Positions 6,744 through 14,275 of a stretch of DNA of 16,394 bases are shown here, piece by piece. The position numbers and the translations under genes are program-made. This stretch comes from JBQCEE01 sp051960575. Lineage in GTDB: Bacteria > Actinomycetota > Actinomycetes > Mycobacteriales > Jatrophihabitantaceae. The notes under the pieces are model-generated. The model did not search any database, was not told the origin of the DNA, and worked only from the letters and a program-made list of their open reading frames with translations. The first letter of the stretch is position 1. Every line of letters begins with the position of its first letter. The DNA is taken from contig NZ_JBQCEE010000272.1 in NCBI RefSeq assembly GCF_051960575.1, forward strand, positions 1 to 16,394. Reading direction: 5' to 3'.

Positions 6744-7763
6744 CTACCAGTGGGTGCCGCGGGTGATCTCGGCGAAGAGGCGGCCCTCGCGGGTGACCTG
6801 CTCGGCGGTCGGGGCGGCGAGTTCGCCACGGGCGGCCTGCGAGTCGCCGAACAGGCGGTAGCCGCGGTTGCGGACGGCGTCCATGATCTGCGGGCTGATC
6901 GCGTCGGCGAACGCGGCGACTTGGCCGAACGGCGGCGAGACGCGCCGCGGCCGGTGGATCACCGTCTCGCAGAGGACGTCGGCCGCCTCCTCCGGCGAGA
7001 GCGTCGGGAACTTCTGGTAGATCGTCGTCGCCTCGATCATCGGGGTACGCACGAGCACCATGTGCACGGTCGAGAACCGCACGTTGTCGCTGTGCGTCTC
7101 GGCCTGCCACGAGTCCGAGAGGGTGTCGAGCGCGGCCTTGCTCGCGATGTACGCGCCGAAGCGCGGCATGCGCGTCTGCACGCCGATCGACGACACGTTG
7201 ATGACGTGGCCGAACTGGCGCTCGCGCATGCCCGGCAGCAGCGCGAGCATGAGGCGCACCGGCGCGAAGTAGTTCAGCGTCATCGTGCGCTGGTAGTCGT
7301 GGAACCGGTCGTACGACAGCTCGAGCGAGCGCCGGATCGACCGGCCCGCGTTGTTGATGAGGATGTCGACGCCGCCGAGGTCGCTGATCACCTTCGCGGC
7401 CATCTCGCCGATCGCGTCCATGTCCGAGAGGTCGCACGGGTACACGTGCGCCTTCCCGCCCGCGGCGTCGACCGCGGCAGCCGTCTCCTCGAGCTTCTCG
7501 CGGCCGCGCGCGACCAGCACGACCTCGCCGCCCGCCTCGCCGATCTTCAGCGCGGTCGCGAGCCCGATGCCGGACGACGCCCCGGTGATCATCGTCGTGC
7601 GCCCGCGCACGGCGTCCTCGAGCGTGCCGCCGCGGATCGCGTCGATCACGTTCAACCCGTAGAACGGACGGTGCCGCCCGCTCGTGGTCGGGCGGTTGAG
7701 CAGGTGCGAGACCGCGCCCACGGGCTTGCCGGCGATGCCTGCGAGCTGCTGCAACGGGTTCAT
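6744..7763 (-). CDS. Acr1-like fatty acyl-CoA reductase (SDR family)
   Basis: A 339-residue short-chain dehydrogenase/reductase. The NADP-binding motif TGASSGIG is at residues 60-67, NNAG at 137-140, the catalytic Ser at 191/192 and YIASK at 205-209 (Tyr205, Lys209). Beyond generic SDR motifs it shares the segments PCDLSDMDAI, NNAGRSIRRSLELSYDRFHD, LVRTPMI, PTLSPEEAAD and a C-terminal GTHW with Acinetobacter Acr1 as I remember it. Acr1 is the NADPH-dependent long-chain acyl-CoA reductase that makes fatty aldehyde for wax esters. The ATG at 7763 is used because the longer frame overlaps sdhB. It lies 23 bp after sdhB on the same strand and upstream of alkB. A role in wax ester or aldehyde metabolism is inferred from homology; a different acyl substrate is possible. 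Confidence 0.85.
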   Translation of the reverse strand: MNPLQQLAGIAGKPVGAVSHLLNRPTTSGRHRPFYGLNVIDAIRGGTLEDAVRGRTTMITGASSGIGLATALKIGEAGGEVVLVARGREKLEETAAAVDAAGGKAHVYPCDLSDMDAIGEMAAKVISDLGGVDILINNAGRSIRRSLELSYDRFHDYQRTMTLNYFAPVRLMLALLPGMRERQFGHVINVSSIGVQTRMPRFGAYIASKAALDTLSDSWQAETHSDNVRFSTVHMVLVRTPMIEATTIYQKFPTLSPEEAADVLCETVIHRPRRVSPPFGQVAAFADAISPQIMDAVRNRGYRLFGDSQAARGELAAPTAEQVTREGRLFAEITRGTHW

Positions 7764-7786
7764 GGCGGCCCCCACGGTTCGGACGG

Positions 7787-8539
7787 TCAGGTCGGTCGAC
7801 GACGGATCTTGCTGCCCAGCCAGACCAGTGGATCGTACTTGCGGTCCACCACCCGCTCCTTGAGCGGGATCAGCGCATTGTCGGTGATCTTGATGTGCTC
7901 GGGGCAGACCTCGGTGCAGCACTTGGTGATGTTGCACATCCCGAGGCCGTGGTCCTCCTGCGCGGTGTGCTGCCGGTCGAGGGCGTCGAGCGGGTGCATG
8001 TCGAGCTCGGCGATGCGCATCAGGAAGCGCGGACCCGAGTAGGCGGTCTTGTTGTCCTCGTGGTCACGCACCACGTGGCAGACGTTCTGGCACAGGAAGC
8101 ACTCGATGCACTTGCGGAACTCCTGCGAGCGCTCGACGTCGACCTGCATCATGCGGTACTCGCCGGGCGCGACGCCCTTCGGTGGCGCGAACGCCGGCAC
8201 CTCCTCGGCCTTGCGGTAGTTGTAGCCGACGTCGGTGACGAGGTCCTTCAGCACCGGGAACGTGCGCAGCGGCGTGACGGTGATCGTCTCGGCCTCGCTG
8301 AAGGTCGACATGCGGGTCATGCACATCAGCCGGGGGCGTCCGTTCACCTCGGCCGAGCACGAGCCGCACTTGCCGGCCTTGCAGTTCCAGCGCACGGCCA
8401 GATCGCCGGCCTGGGTGGCCTGCAGCCGGTGGATGATGTCGAGGACGACCTCGCCCTCGTTCACCTCGACCTGGAAATCCTGCAGGTCGCCGCCCTCGGC
8501 GGTGCCGCGCCAGACGCGGAAGTGCGCGGTGTAGCTCAT
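7787..8539 (-). CDS. sdhB: Succinate dehydrogenase iron-sulfur subunit
   Basis: A 250-residue subunit that carries electrons from the flavin of SdhA to the membrane quinone site. The [2Fe-2S] domain has Cys53, 58, 61 and 73 (CKAGKCGSC ... C). The C-terminal domain has CIECFLCQNVC (Cys144, 147, 150, 154) and CNITKCCTEVCP (Cys202, 207, 208, 212), enough for the [4Fe-4S] and [3Fe-4S] clusters. Its ATG overlaps the sdhA stop as ATGA. The sequence is of the actinobacterial Sdh1 type, like mycobacterial Rv0247c. Confidence 0.95.
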   Translation of the reverse strand: MSYTAHFRVWRGTAEGGDLQDFQVEVNEGEVVLDIIHRLQATQAGDLAVRWNCKAGKCGSCSAEVNGRPRLMCMTRMSTFSEAETITVTPLRTFPVLKDLVTDVGYNYRKAEEVPAFAPPKGVAPGEYRMMQVDVERSQEFRKCIECFLCQNVCHVVRDHEDNKTAYSGPRFLMRIAELDMHPLDALDRQHTAQEDHGLGMCNITKCCTEVCPEHIKITDNALIPLKERVVDRKYDPLVWLGSKIRRRPT

Positions 8540-10491
8540 GCCGGGACGATCCCCTCCGTCAGCGGTTCCCGCGGTTCCGTCGGCGGCCACTCGCCCGCCT
8601 CGAGCACGGCCATGTCCTGCTTGGTGAAGTACTTCGCCAGCTCGTCGGGGTCGAACAGCTCGACCAGGTCGAGCCGCATCGGCGGCATCACCTGCTCGAC
8701 CACCTGCACCGCGTCGCCGACCACCGAGCAGATGAGATTGCGCTGGCCCCACTCCGCGTCCATGCCGGGGTAGTCGTCGCGGGTGTGACCGCCGCGCGAC
8801 TCCTGCCGCAGCAGCGCGGCCTTCGCGACGCACTCCGAGACCAGCAGCATGTTGCGCAGGTCGAGCGCGGTGTGCCAGCCGGGGTTGAAGTGGCGGTCGC
8901 CCTCGACGCGCGCGTTCGGCACCCGCGCCTTGAAGGCCTCGAGACGAAGGATCGCCTCCTCCATCTCCTTCTCCTTGCGGATGATCCCGACCAGGTCGTT
9001 CATCGACTGCTGCAGGTCCGACTGGATGGCGTAGGGGTTCTCGCCGCCCTCGGTGACCTCGAACGGCGCGAGCGCCGCGCGCGAGGCCGCGACGACCTGC
9101 GCCTCGCTGACCTTCGGCCGCTCGGCCAGCCCCTGCACGTACGCCACCGCGCCGTCGCCGGCGCGCTTGCCGAAGACGAGCAGGTCGGACAACGAGTTGC
9201 CGCCGAGCCGGTTCGAGCCGTGCATGCCGCCGGCCACCTCGCCGGCGGCGAACAGCCCGGGCACCCGGGCCGCAGCCGCCGTGTCGGGGTCGACCTCGAC
9301 ACCGCCCATGACGTAGTGGCAGGTCGGCCCGACCTCCATCGGCTCGGCGGTGATGTCGACGTCGGCCAGCTCCTTGAACTGGTGGTGCATCGACGGCAGC
9401 CGCCGCAGGATCTCCTCGGCCGGCAGCCGGGAGGCGATGTCGAGGAAGACGCCGCCGTGCGGTGACCCGCGGCCGGCCTTCACCTCGCTGTTGATCGCGC
9501 GGGCCACCTCGTCGCGGGGGAGCAGCTCCGGAGGGCGCCGGTTGTTGTCGGCGTCGCTGTACCAGCGGTCGGCCTCGTCCTCGGTCTCCGCGTACTGCTT
9601 GCGGAAGACGTCCGGCACGTAGTCGAACATGAACCGCTTGCCCTCGCTGTTGCGCAGCACGCCACCGTCGCCGCGCACCGACTCGGTGACGAGGATGCCC
9701 TTCACCGACGGCGGCCAGACCATGCCGGTGGGGTGGAACTGGATGAACTCCATGTTCACGAGCGTCGAGCCGGCCCGCAGGGCGAGCGCGTGCCCGTCGC
9801 CGGTGTACTCCCACGAGTTCGAGGTGACCTTGAACGACTTGCCGATGCCGCCGGTGGCGAGGATGACGGCGGGCGCGTGGAAGACGACGAACCGCCCGGA
9901 CTCGCGCCAGTAGCCGAACGCGCCGGAGACGCGGTCGCCGTCCTTGAGGATCTCGGTGATCGTGCACTCGGCGAAGACCTTGAGCTTGCCGTCGCTGGCA
10001 CCGTGCGTCTGCCCGGCGGCGCGGGCATCGGCCTGCTGCAGCGACACGATCTTCTGCTGCAGCGTGCGGATCAGCTCGAGGCCGGTGCGGTCGCCGACAT
10101 GCGCCAGCCGCGGGTAGCTGTGCCCGCCGAAGTTGCGCTGGCTGATGCGTCCGTCCTTGGTGCGGTCGAACAGCGCGCCGTAGGTCTCGAGCTCCCAGAC
10201 GCGGTCGGGCGCCTCCTTGGCGTGCAGCTCGGCCATCCGCCAGCTGTTGAGGAACTTGCCGCCGCGCATGGTGTCGCGGAAGTGCACCATCCAGTTGTCG
10301 TTGCTGTTCACATTGCCCATGGACGCCGCACAGCCGCCCTCGGCCATCACGGTGTGGGCCTTGCCGAACAACGACTTGCAGATCACCGCCACCCGCAGGC
10401 CGGCCTCGCGCGCGGCGACGGCGGCGCGCAGGCCTGCACCACCCGCGCCGATCACGAGGACGTCGTACCGGTGCTGTTCCACCTCGGCCAT
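8536..10491 (-). CDS. sdhA: Succinate dehydrogenase flavoprotein subunit
   Basis: A 651-residue catalytic subunit that oxidises succinate to fumarate in the TCA cycle. The FAD motif GAGGAG is at residues 15-20. His46 in KAHTVMAEGG sits where relatives attach FAD covalently. Substrate-site segments FIQFHPTGM, TESVRGDGG, HYVMGGVEVD and GSNRLGGNSLSDLLVFG are all present. The start ATG at 10491 has GAGGAG about 8 bases upstream. The gene order sdhC-sdhA-sdhB and the length match the Sdh1 operon of mycobacteria (Rv0249c-Rv0247c) rather than the four-subunit Sdh2 type. Confidence 0.96.
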   Translation of the reverse strand: MAEVEQHRYDVLVIGAGGAGLRAAVAAREAGLRVAVICKSLFGKAHTVMAEGGCAASMGNVNSNDNWMVHFRDTMRGGKFLNSWRMAELHAKEAPDRVWELETYGALFDRTKDGRISQRNFGGHSYPRLAHVGDRTGLELIRTLQQKIVSLQQADARAAGQTHGASDGKLKVFAECTITEILKDGDRVSGAFGYWRESGRFVVFHAPAVILATGGIGKSFKVTSNSWEYTGDGHALALRAGSTLVNMEFIQFHPTGMVWPPSVKGILVTESVRGDGGVLRNSEGKRFMFDYVPDVFRKQYAETEDEADRWYSDADNNRRPPELLPRDEVARAINSEVKAGRGSPHGGVFLDIASRLPAEEILRRLPSMHHQFKELADVDITAEPMEVGPTCHYVMGGVEVDPDTAAAARVPGLFAAGEVAGGMHGSNRLGGNSLSDLLVFGKRAGDGAVAYVQGLAERPKVSEAQVVAASRAALAPFEVTEGGENPYAIQSDLQQSMNDLVGIIRKEKEMEEAILRLEAFKARVPNARVEGDRHFNPGWHTALDLRNMLLVSECVAKAALLRQESRGGHTRDDYPGMDAEWGQRNLICSVVGDAVQVVEQVMPPMRLDLVELFDPDELAKYFTKQDMAVLEAGEWPPTEPREPLTEGIVPA

Positions 10492-10518
10492 GCAGGGGCT
10501 CCTCGTCTGACGGACGGC

Positions 10519-11352
10519 CTAGTTCACGAAGCGCGGGTCGGAGAACGTGCCGGCGGCGACGAACGCGATGTAGGCATCGGTGATGAGCAGCGTCGCCAGC
10601 GTCGTCCAGGCCAACTGCATGTGCTTCGCGTTGAGCTTCGACACGAACGTCCAGGCCCGGTACCGCAGCGGGTGGGCCGAGAAGTTGCGCATGCGGCCGC
10701 CGACGATGTGCCGGCACGAGTGGCACGACAGCGTGTAGGCCCACAGCAGCACGACGTTGACGAGCATGATCACGGTGCCGAGACCGAAGCCGAACGAGTG
10801 CCCCTCCGGACGGAACGCCTGCACCACGTCCCAGGTGTTGACGATCGAGATGACACCCGCGGCCACCCAGAAGTAGCGGTGCAGGTTCTGCAGCACGAGC
10901 GGGAACCGCGTCTCGCCGGTGTAGTTGGTGTGCGGCTCGGCGACGGCGCACGCCGGCGGCGACTGCCAGAACGCGCGGTAGTACGAGCGCCGGTAGTAGT
11001 AGCAGGTGAGCCGGAACCCGAGCAGGAACGGCAGCGTCACGATCGCGAACGGGATCAGCGCCGGGAAGTGACCGAACCAGGTGCCGAAGTCGCGCGAGCC
11101 CGACGTGCAGCTCGCCGTGACGCACGGCGAGTAGAACGGCGACAGGTAGTGCTCGGGCGCGGCGAAGTAGGCGGCCTGCCAGACGGTGCGGACGAACGCG
11201 TACAGCACCCACGCGCTGAGCAGCAGCGCCGTGATGAGCGGCGCCTGCCACCAGCGGTCGGTGCGCAGCGTGCGGGCGTCGATGGTGGCGCGGCCCGGGG
11301 CGGCCGTGCCGGCGGTCCGCTTCGAGTCGGGCCGCGGCTGGGTGGCGGTCAT
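10519..11352 (-). CDS. sdhC: Succinate dehydrogenase membrane anchor, Sdh1 type
   Basis: A 277-residue single membrane subunit with about five hydrophobic helices: roughly 38-60, 96-118, 158-179, 188-209 and 247-268. It docks SdhAB to the membrane and reduces quinone. The motif CHSCRH at residues 210-215 (Cys210, His211, Cys213, His215) closes helix 4, and another Cys pair (77, 82) lies in an outside loop. From memory, the mycobacterial Sdh1 structure has a membrane-embedded Rieske-type [2Fe-2S] cluster instead of heme; this Cys/His motif is a candidate ligand set, not proven here. The length and gene order fit Rv0249c. The ATG at 11352 is chosen; no clear ribosome-binding site is visible. 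Confidence 0.88.
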   Translation of the reverse strand: MTATQPRPDSKRTAGTAAPGRATIDARTLRTDRWWQAPLITALLLSAWVLYAFVRTVWQAAYFAAPEHYLSPFYSPCVTASCTSGSRDFGTWFGHFPALIPFAIVTLPFLLGFRLTCYYYRRSYYRAFWQSPPACAVAEPHTNYTGETRFPLVLQNLHRYFWVAAGVISIVNTWDVVQAFRPEGHSFGFGLGTVIMLVNVVLLWAYTLSCHSCRHIVGGRMRNFSAHPLRYRAWTFVSKLNAKHMQLAWTTLATLLITDAYIAFVAAGTFSDPRFVN

Positions 11353-11389
11353 CTGTGGGCGTCCGGCGTCGGGGGGCTGGCCGGAGCGC

Positions 11390-11671
11390 TCACCGGTGGT
11401 AGCCGCCGAGGCCCTCGTCGTCGGCGTCCGCCCAGAGCGAGGGGTCGTGCGGCCGGTCGTCGATGACGTGCACCGGGCCGGCGGCCACGGGGCGCGCCTC
11501 GGGCGCGGGCAGGGTGTCGAGCTCGGCGGCGTCGAGGTCGAGCCGGTCGACGTCGCCGACGAGGCGCCGCACGGCCGGGATGTCGCCGTAGCGACCGCGG
11601 ACGGAATCGATGATCGAGCGCAGCTCGTCGACGGTCCGGTGGAGGTGGGACAACTCGGTCGTGACTGTCAT
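11390..11671 (-). CDS. Small conserved protein of the sdh1 operon
   Basis: A 93-residue, acidic, soluble protein with no membrane segment. The N-terminal half (MTVTTELSHLHRTVDELRSI) is probably a helix with coiled-coil character; the C-terminal half is Pro/Asp-rich and ends DDEGLGGYHR. The ATG at 11671 is preceded by GGAG seven bases upstream. It is the first gene of the operon, 37 bp before sdhC. In M. tuberculosis a protein of similar size (Rv0250c) holds the same place beside sdhC, so this is likely its counterpart. The function is unknown; an assembly or regulatory partner of Sdh1 is a guess from position. Confidence 0.75.
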   Translation of the reverse strand: MTVTTELSHLHRTVDELRSIIDSVRGRYGDIPAVRRLVGDVDRLDLDAAELDTLPAPEARPVAAGPVHVIDDRPHDPSLWADADDEGLGGYHR

Positions 11672-11781
11672 CGATGATCTCCGCTGTGACGTGCGACACG
11701 GACAGTCGTGATCCTCACGCACTGCAGCGGTCGAGGCAAGCAGGCACACACCCTGCGGCCACAGCGGTTCCCGGGGTCGTG

Positions 11782-11787
11782 TAGTGT
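11782..11787 (+). promoter_or_regulatory. Possible -10 element for tRNA-Thr
   Basis: TAGTGT lies 17 bp upstream of the tRNA 5' end, a plausible distance. No convincing -35 hexamer is visible, so this is a weak call. The 11672-11804 gap must also hold the promoter of the divergent sdh operon, for which I see no clear consensus. Confidence 0.25.
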
Positions 11788-11804
11788 TTCCCCCTGCTGT
11801 ACCT

Positions 11805-11877
11805 GCCCCTTTAGCTCAGTCGGCAGAGCGTCTCCATGGTAAGGAGAAGGTCTACGGTTCGATTCCGTAAAGGGGCT
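11805..11877 (+). tRNA. tRNA-Thr (anticodon GGT)
   Basis: A 73-base cloverleaf. The acceptor stem GCCCCTT pairs with AAGGGGC, and the D stem GCTC pairs with GAGC. The anticodon stem TCTCC/GGAGA frames the loop ATGGTAA (anticodon GGT), and the T arm contains GGTTCGATTCC. The discriminator base is T and CCA is not encoded. It is followed after 45 bp by tRNA-Met. Confidence 0.95.
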
Positions 11878-11922
11878 CCGGCCGGCGTACTCTGGATCGC
11901 TGGAGTCGTTCGCAGCGGCCAA

Positions 11923-11996
11923 GGCGGGGTAGCTCAGTCTGGTAGAGCAAGCGGCTCATAATCGCTGTGTCGCCGGTTCAAGTCCGGCCCTCGCTA
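11923..11996 (+). tRNA. Elongator tRNA-Met (anticodon CAT)
   Basis: A 74-base cloverleaf. The acceptor GGCGGGG pairs with CCTCGCT (with G-T pairs, including the first), and the D stem GCTC pairs with GAGC. The anticodon stem AGCGG/TCGCT frames the loop CTCATAA (anticodon CAT), and the T arm is GCCGG TTCAAGT CCGGC. The anticodon stem lacks the three G-C pairs of an initiator, so it is an elongator or, less likely, the isoleucine tRNA with a modified CAT. It lies 47 bp before rpmG. Confidence 0.9.
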
Positions 11997-12043
11997 CACA
12001 ACCTCGCAGTTCCCAGTAGTCGTCGTCTGAGAAGGGCCCTTTC

Positions 12044-12208
12044 GTGGCTGCCACCGATGTCCGTCCGAAGATCACCATGGCTTGCACCGTCTGCAAGCAC
12101 CGCAACTACATCACCCGCAAGAACCGGCGCAACGACCCGGACCGCCTGGCGATGAACAAGTTCTGCCCGAACTGCGGCAAGCACACCGAGCACCGCGAGA
12201 CGCGCTGA
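12044..12208 (+). CDS. rpmG: 50S ribosomal protein L33, zinc-binding form
   Basis: A 54-residue basic protein of the large ribosomal subunit: MAATDVRPKI followed by CTVC (14-17) and CPNC (41-44). The two intact CxxC pairs mark the zinc-binding (C+) paralogue, which actinobacteria often back up with a Cys-free copy used under zinc limitation. The GTG at 12044 is the start because MA(A)TDVRPKI is the usual N-terminus, with GAGAAGGG about 9 bases upstream. It is too short for most ORF cut-offs. The neighbours tRNA-Thr, tRNA-Met and hadA/hadB are the conserved actinobacterial context. Confidence 0.95.
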   Translation: MAATDVRPKITMACTVCKHRNYITRKNRRNDPDRLAMNKFCPNCGKHTEHRETR

Positions 12209-12220
12209 CCCAGCGCTGAC

Positions 12221-12254
12221 CGGCCCCGCCGACCGTCCAGGTCGAGCGGGGCCG
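12221..12254 (+). terminator. Hairpin terminator after rpmG
   Basis: The stem CGGCCCCGC + CGACC pairs with GGTCG + (A bulge) + GCGGGGCCG, i.e. 14 base pairs closed by the loop GTCCA, 12 bp past the rpmG stop. No T-run follows, as is common in high-GC actinobacteria. It separates the tRNA/rpmG unit from the TetR-led operon. Confidence 0.65.
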
Positions 12255-12314
12255 CTGCATGTCACGGGATGGCAGGATGCCGTCACGGTCCGTCGCGTCA
12301 ACCCGTCCGGGGAC

Positions 12315-12320
12315 TACGAT
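12315..12320 (+). promoter_or_regulatory. Possible -10 element of the TetR-hadAB unit
   Basis: TACGAT lies 54 bp upstream of the TetR ATG, in a 120-bp gap after the rpmG terminator. No matching -35 is evident, so confidence is low. Confidence 0.25.
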
Positions 12321-12374
12321 CACCGCCACGGCGCCGACGGACACCGACGGCGCGCGAGCGAGGACGGAGCGGCG

Positions 12375-13067
12375 ATGACGACCGAGGTGGGCCCGGCGGC
12401 CGCCGCCGGCGCACGCCCGGACGGTCGCCGGTCGCGCTGGACGCAGCACCGCGTCGAGCGCCGAGCCGCCTTCGTGGCGGCGGGTGCCGACGCCATCGAC
12501 CTGCACGGTCCCGAGGCGAGCGCCGAGCAGATCGCCGAGCTGGCCGGGGTCAGCCGCACCGTGCTGTACCGCTACTTCCGCGACCGCGAGGACCTGCGCC
12601 AGGCCATCGCCGACCACGTCGTCATGGCGGTCACCGAGAGCGTGCTGCCGAAGCTCGCGATCAGCCCGCAGAGCACGCCCCGCGACATCATCACCACGAC
12701 GATCGCGACCATCATCGACTGGCTCGGCGACCATCCGAACCTCTACTACTTCCTGCGCACGCTGCGGAACGGCTCGTCGCTCGACGTCGTCGAGAACACC
12801 CTCGCCGTGCAGGTCGCGGCGCTGCTCAAGATCCTCATGCTGATGTTCGGCATCGACGACGAGCAGGCCGAGCCCGGCGCGCACGGCCTGGTCGGCTTCG
12901 TCGAGGCGACCGGGTCGTGGTGGCTCAAGCACCAGGACGAGATGCCGCGAGAACGGATCATCGACCTCATCTGCGGCGGCGTGTGGAACCTGCTGCAGGG
13001 CAGCGCGCGCGCCGAGGGCATCACCATCCACTACGACGAGCCGCTGCCCATCGGGCCGGCGGTCTGA
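12375..13067 (+). CDS. TetR-family transcriptional regulator
   Basis: A 230-residue protein. After a Gly/Ala/Arg-rich N-terminus the TetR helix-turn-helix spans about residues 30-80 (ASAEQIAELAGVSRTVLYRYFRDREDLRQAI). The remainder is a helical effector domain. The ATG at 12375 has GGAG five bases upstream. It heads a run of closely packed genes including the hadAB dehydratase, so it may control fatty acyl elongation or the adjacent DUF4873-like gene. Its ligand is unknown. In mycobacteria rpmG is followed directly by hadA, so this regulator and the next gene are an insertion relative to that arrangement. Confidence 0.88.
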   Translation: MTTEVGPAAAAGARPDGRRSRWTQHRVERRAAFVAAGADAIDLHGPEASAEQIAELAGVSRTVLYRYFRDREDLRQAIADHVVMAVTESVLPKLAISPQSTPRDIITTTIATIIDWLGDHPNLYYFLRTLRNGSSLDVVENTLAVQVAALLKILMLMFGIDDEQAEPGAHGLVGFVEATGSWWLKHQDEMPRERIIDLICGGVWNLLQGSARAEGITIHYDEPLPIGPAV

Positions 13068-13078
13068 GACGGGGACGC

Positions 13079-13384
13079 GTGGACGACGACGGCTATGACG
13101 GCGCGGCCGAGCTGCTCGACGGCGACACGGCCGTGGCGACGCGGGTGACGCTGCGCGGTCACTTCGACCCGATCAGCGGCCACTACCGCTGGTACGGACG
13201 CGTCGCGGCGAGCCCGGAGGTCACCGCCCTCGTCGCGGCGGGGGCCCGGCGGGTCACCCTGCGCACGCCGCACGGCGAGGTCGACACCACCCTGACCGAC
13301 GTCGACCCGTGGGGCCGGCCGCGGGTCGAGGGCTTCGGTCCCGCACCGTTCCCGGTGCTGAGCGACCTGCCGGACGGGGGCTGA
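13079..13384 (+). CDS. DUF4873-like small protein
   Basis: A 101-residue protein from the GTG at 13079, 11 bp after the TetR stop and 1 bp before hadA. The sequence GYDGAAELLDG ... VTLRGHFDPISGHYRWYGRV matches my recollection of the DUF4873 family, whose members stand alone or are fused to FAD-dependent monooxygenases. No catalytic residues or membrane segments are evident. The longer open frame upstream overlaps the TetR gene and is rejected. The function is unknown; placement suggests co-expression with TetR and HadAB. Confidence 0.65.
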   Translation: MDDDGYDGAAELLDGDTAVATRVTLRGHFDPISGHYRWYGRVAASPEVTALVAAGARRVTLRTPHGEVDTTLTDVDPWGRPRVEGFGPAPFPVLSDLPDGG

Positions 13385-13385
13385 C

Positions 13386-13835
13386 ATGCCGGTCGACCCG
13401 GCCTACATCGGCCGCGTGTACCCCGCGACCGAGCCCTACGAGGTGTCGCGCGAGAAGATCCGCGAGTTCGCCGATGCCATCAACGACCCCAACCCGGTGT
13501 ACCGCGACCGCGCCGCGGCGCAGGCACTGGGGCATCCCGACGTCGTCGCGCCACCGACCTTCGCGATCCGCCTGACCCTCTCGGCCGGACACCAGGTGAT
13601 CAAGGATCCCGATCTCGGCATCGACTACTCGCGGGTGGTGCACGGCGAGCAGCAGTTCCGCTACGCCCGCCCGGTGTACGCCGGCGACGTGCTGCAGGTC
13701 GTCGTGACGGTCGAGAACATCCGCGCCGCCGCCGGCAACGACATCGTCACCACCCGCGCCGACGTCAGCACCGTCGACGGCGAGCCGGTCGTGACGGCCG
13801 TGTCGACGATCGTCGCCCGCGGGACGGCGGCATGA
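13386..13835 (+). CDS. hadA: (3R)-hydroxyacyl-ACP dehydratase subunit HadA-like
   Basis: A 149-residue single hot-dog protein of the FAS1-type dehydratase / MaoC N-terminal family (VDPAYIGRVYPATEPYEVSREKIREFADAI). In mycobacteria HadA is the substrate-binding, non-catalytic partner of HadB and dehydrates 3-hydroxyacyl-ACP during long-chain elongation. This copy has no D-x4-H catalytic pair, as expected for HadA. The ATG at 13386 is 1 bp after the preceding stop, and its stop overlaps the hadB ATG (ATGA), so the two subunits are coupled. Outside mycolic-acid producers the pair is also conserved and its substrate is less certain. Confidence 0.9.
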   Translation: MPVDPAYIGRVYPATEPYEVSREKIREFADAINDPNPVYRDRAAAQALGHPDVVAPPTFAIRLTLSAGHQVIKDPDLGIDYSRVVHGEQQFRYARPVYAGDVLQVVVTVENIRAAAGNDIVTTRADVSTVDGEPVVTAVSTIVARGTAA

Positions 13836-14275
13836 GCGCCGGTGTGGGGCCGAGCCGTGTGCAGGTCGGCGACGAGCTCCCCGCGCAGACCTTCCCGATC
13901 AGCCGCCTCGACCTGGTGCGGTACGCGGGCGCGTCCGGTGACTTCAACCCGATCCACTGGAACGAGCGGTTCGCGAAGGAGGTCGGGCTGCCCGACGTCA
14001 TCGCGCACGGCATGTTCACCATGGCCACGGCCGTGCGTGTCGTGACCGACTGGCTCGGCGACCCGGGTGCGGTGACGGAGTACGGCGTGCGGTTCACCCG
14101 CCCGGTGGTCGTGCCGGATCCCGAGGGTGCGACCCTGCACGTCGCCGGCTCGGTGCGCGAGGTGCGCGACGACGGCTCGGTGGTGGTCGACCTGACCGTC
14201 ACCGTCGACGGACAGACGGTGCTGGCCAAGGCCCGTGCCACCGCGAGTCCCACGGCGAAGGGACGCACCACGTGA
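13832..14275 (+). CDS. hadB: (3R)-hydroxyacyl-ACP dehydratase subunit HadB (MaoC-like)
   Basis: A 147-residue MaoC-family hot-dog protein with the hydratase motif YAGASGDFNPIHWNERFA; Asp37 and His42 are the catalytic pair. It forms a heterodimer with HadA and carries the active site. It overlaps hadA by 4 bp and the following gene by GTGA. No hadC follows, unlike in Mycobacterium, where hadABC lies before tRNA-Trp and secE. Confidence 0.93.
   Translation: MSAGVGPSRVQVGDELPAQTFPISRLDLVRYAGASGDFNPIHWNERFAKEVGLPDVIAHGMFTMATAVRVVTDWLGDPGAVTEYGVRFTRPVVVPDPEGATLHVAGSVREVRDDGSVVVDLTVTVDGQTVLAKARATASPTAKGRTT

Noticed and set aside
6633..8042. 469-residue plus-strand frame starting in the alkB upstream gap; its first residues contain ACPGAAIKIR, faintly ferredoxin-like
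   Set aside because: The opposite strand reads ACPGDGVKIR in the same gap because of the inverted repeat, and the rest is the shadow of the acyl-CoA reductase; no cluster motif precedes it.
9733..11466. 577-residue plus-strand frame across sdhA and sdhC
   Set aside because: Antisense to two well-supported genes, with shadow-type composition and no recognisable domain.
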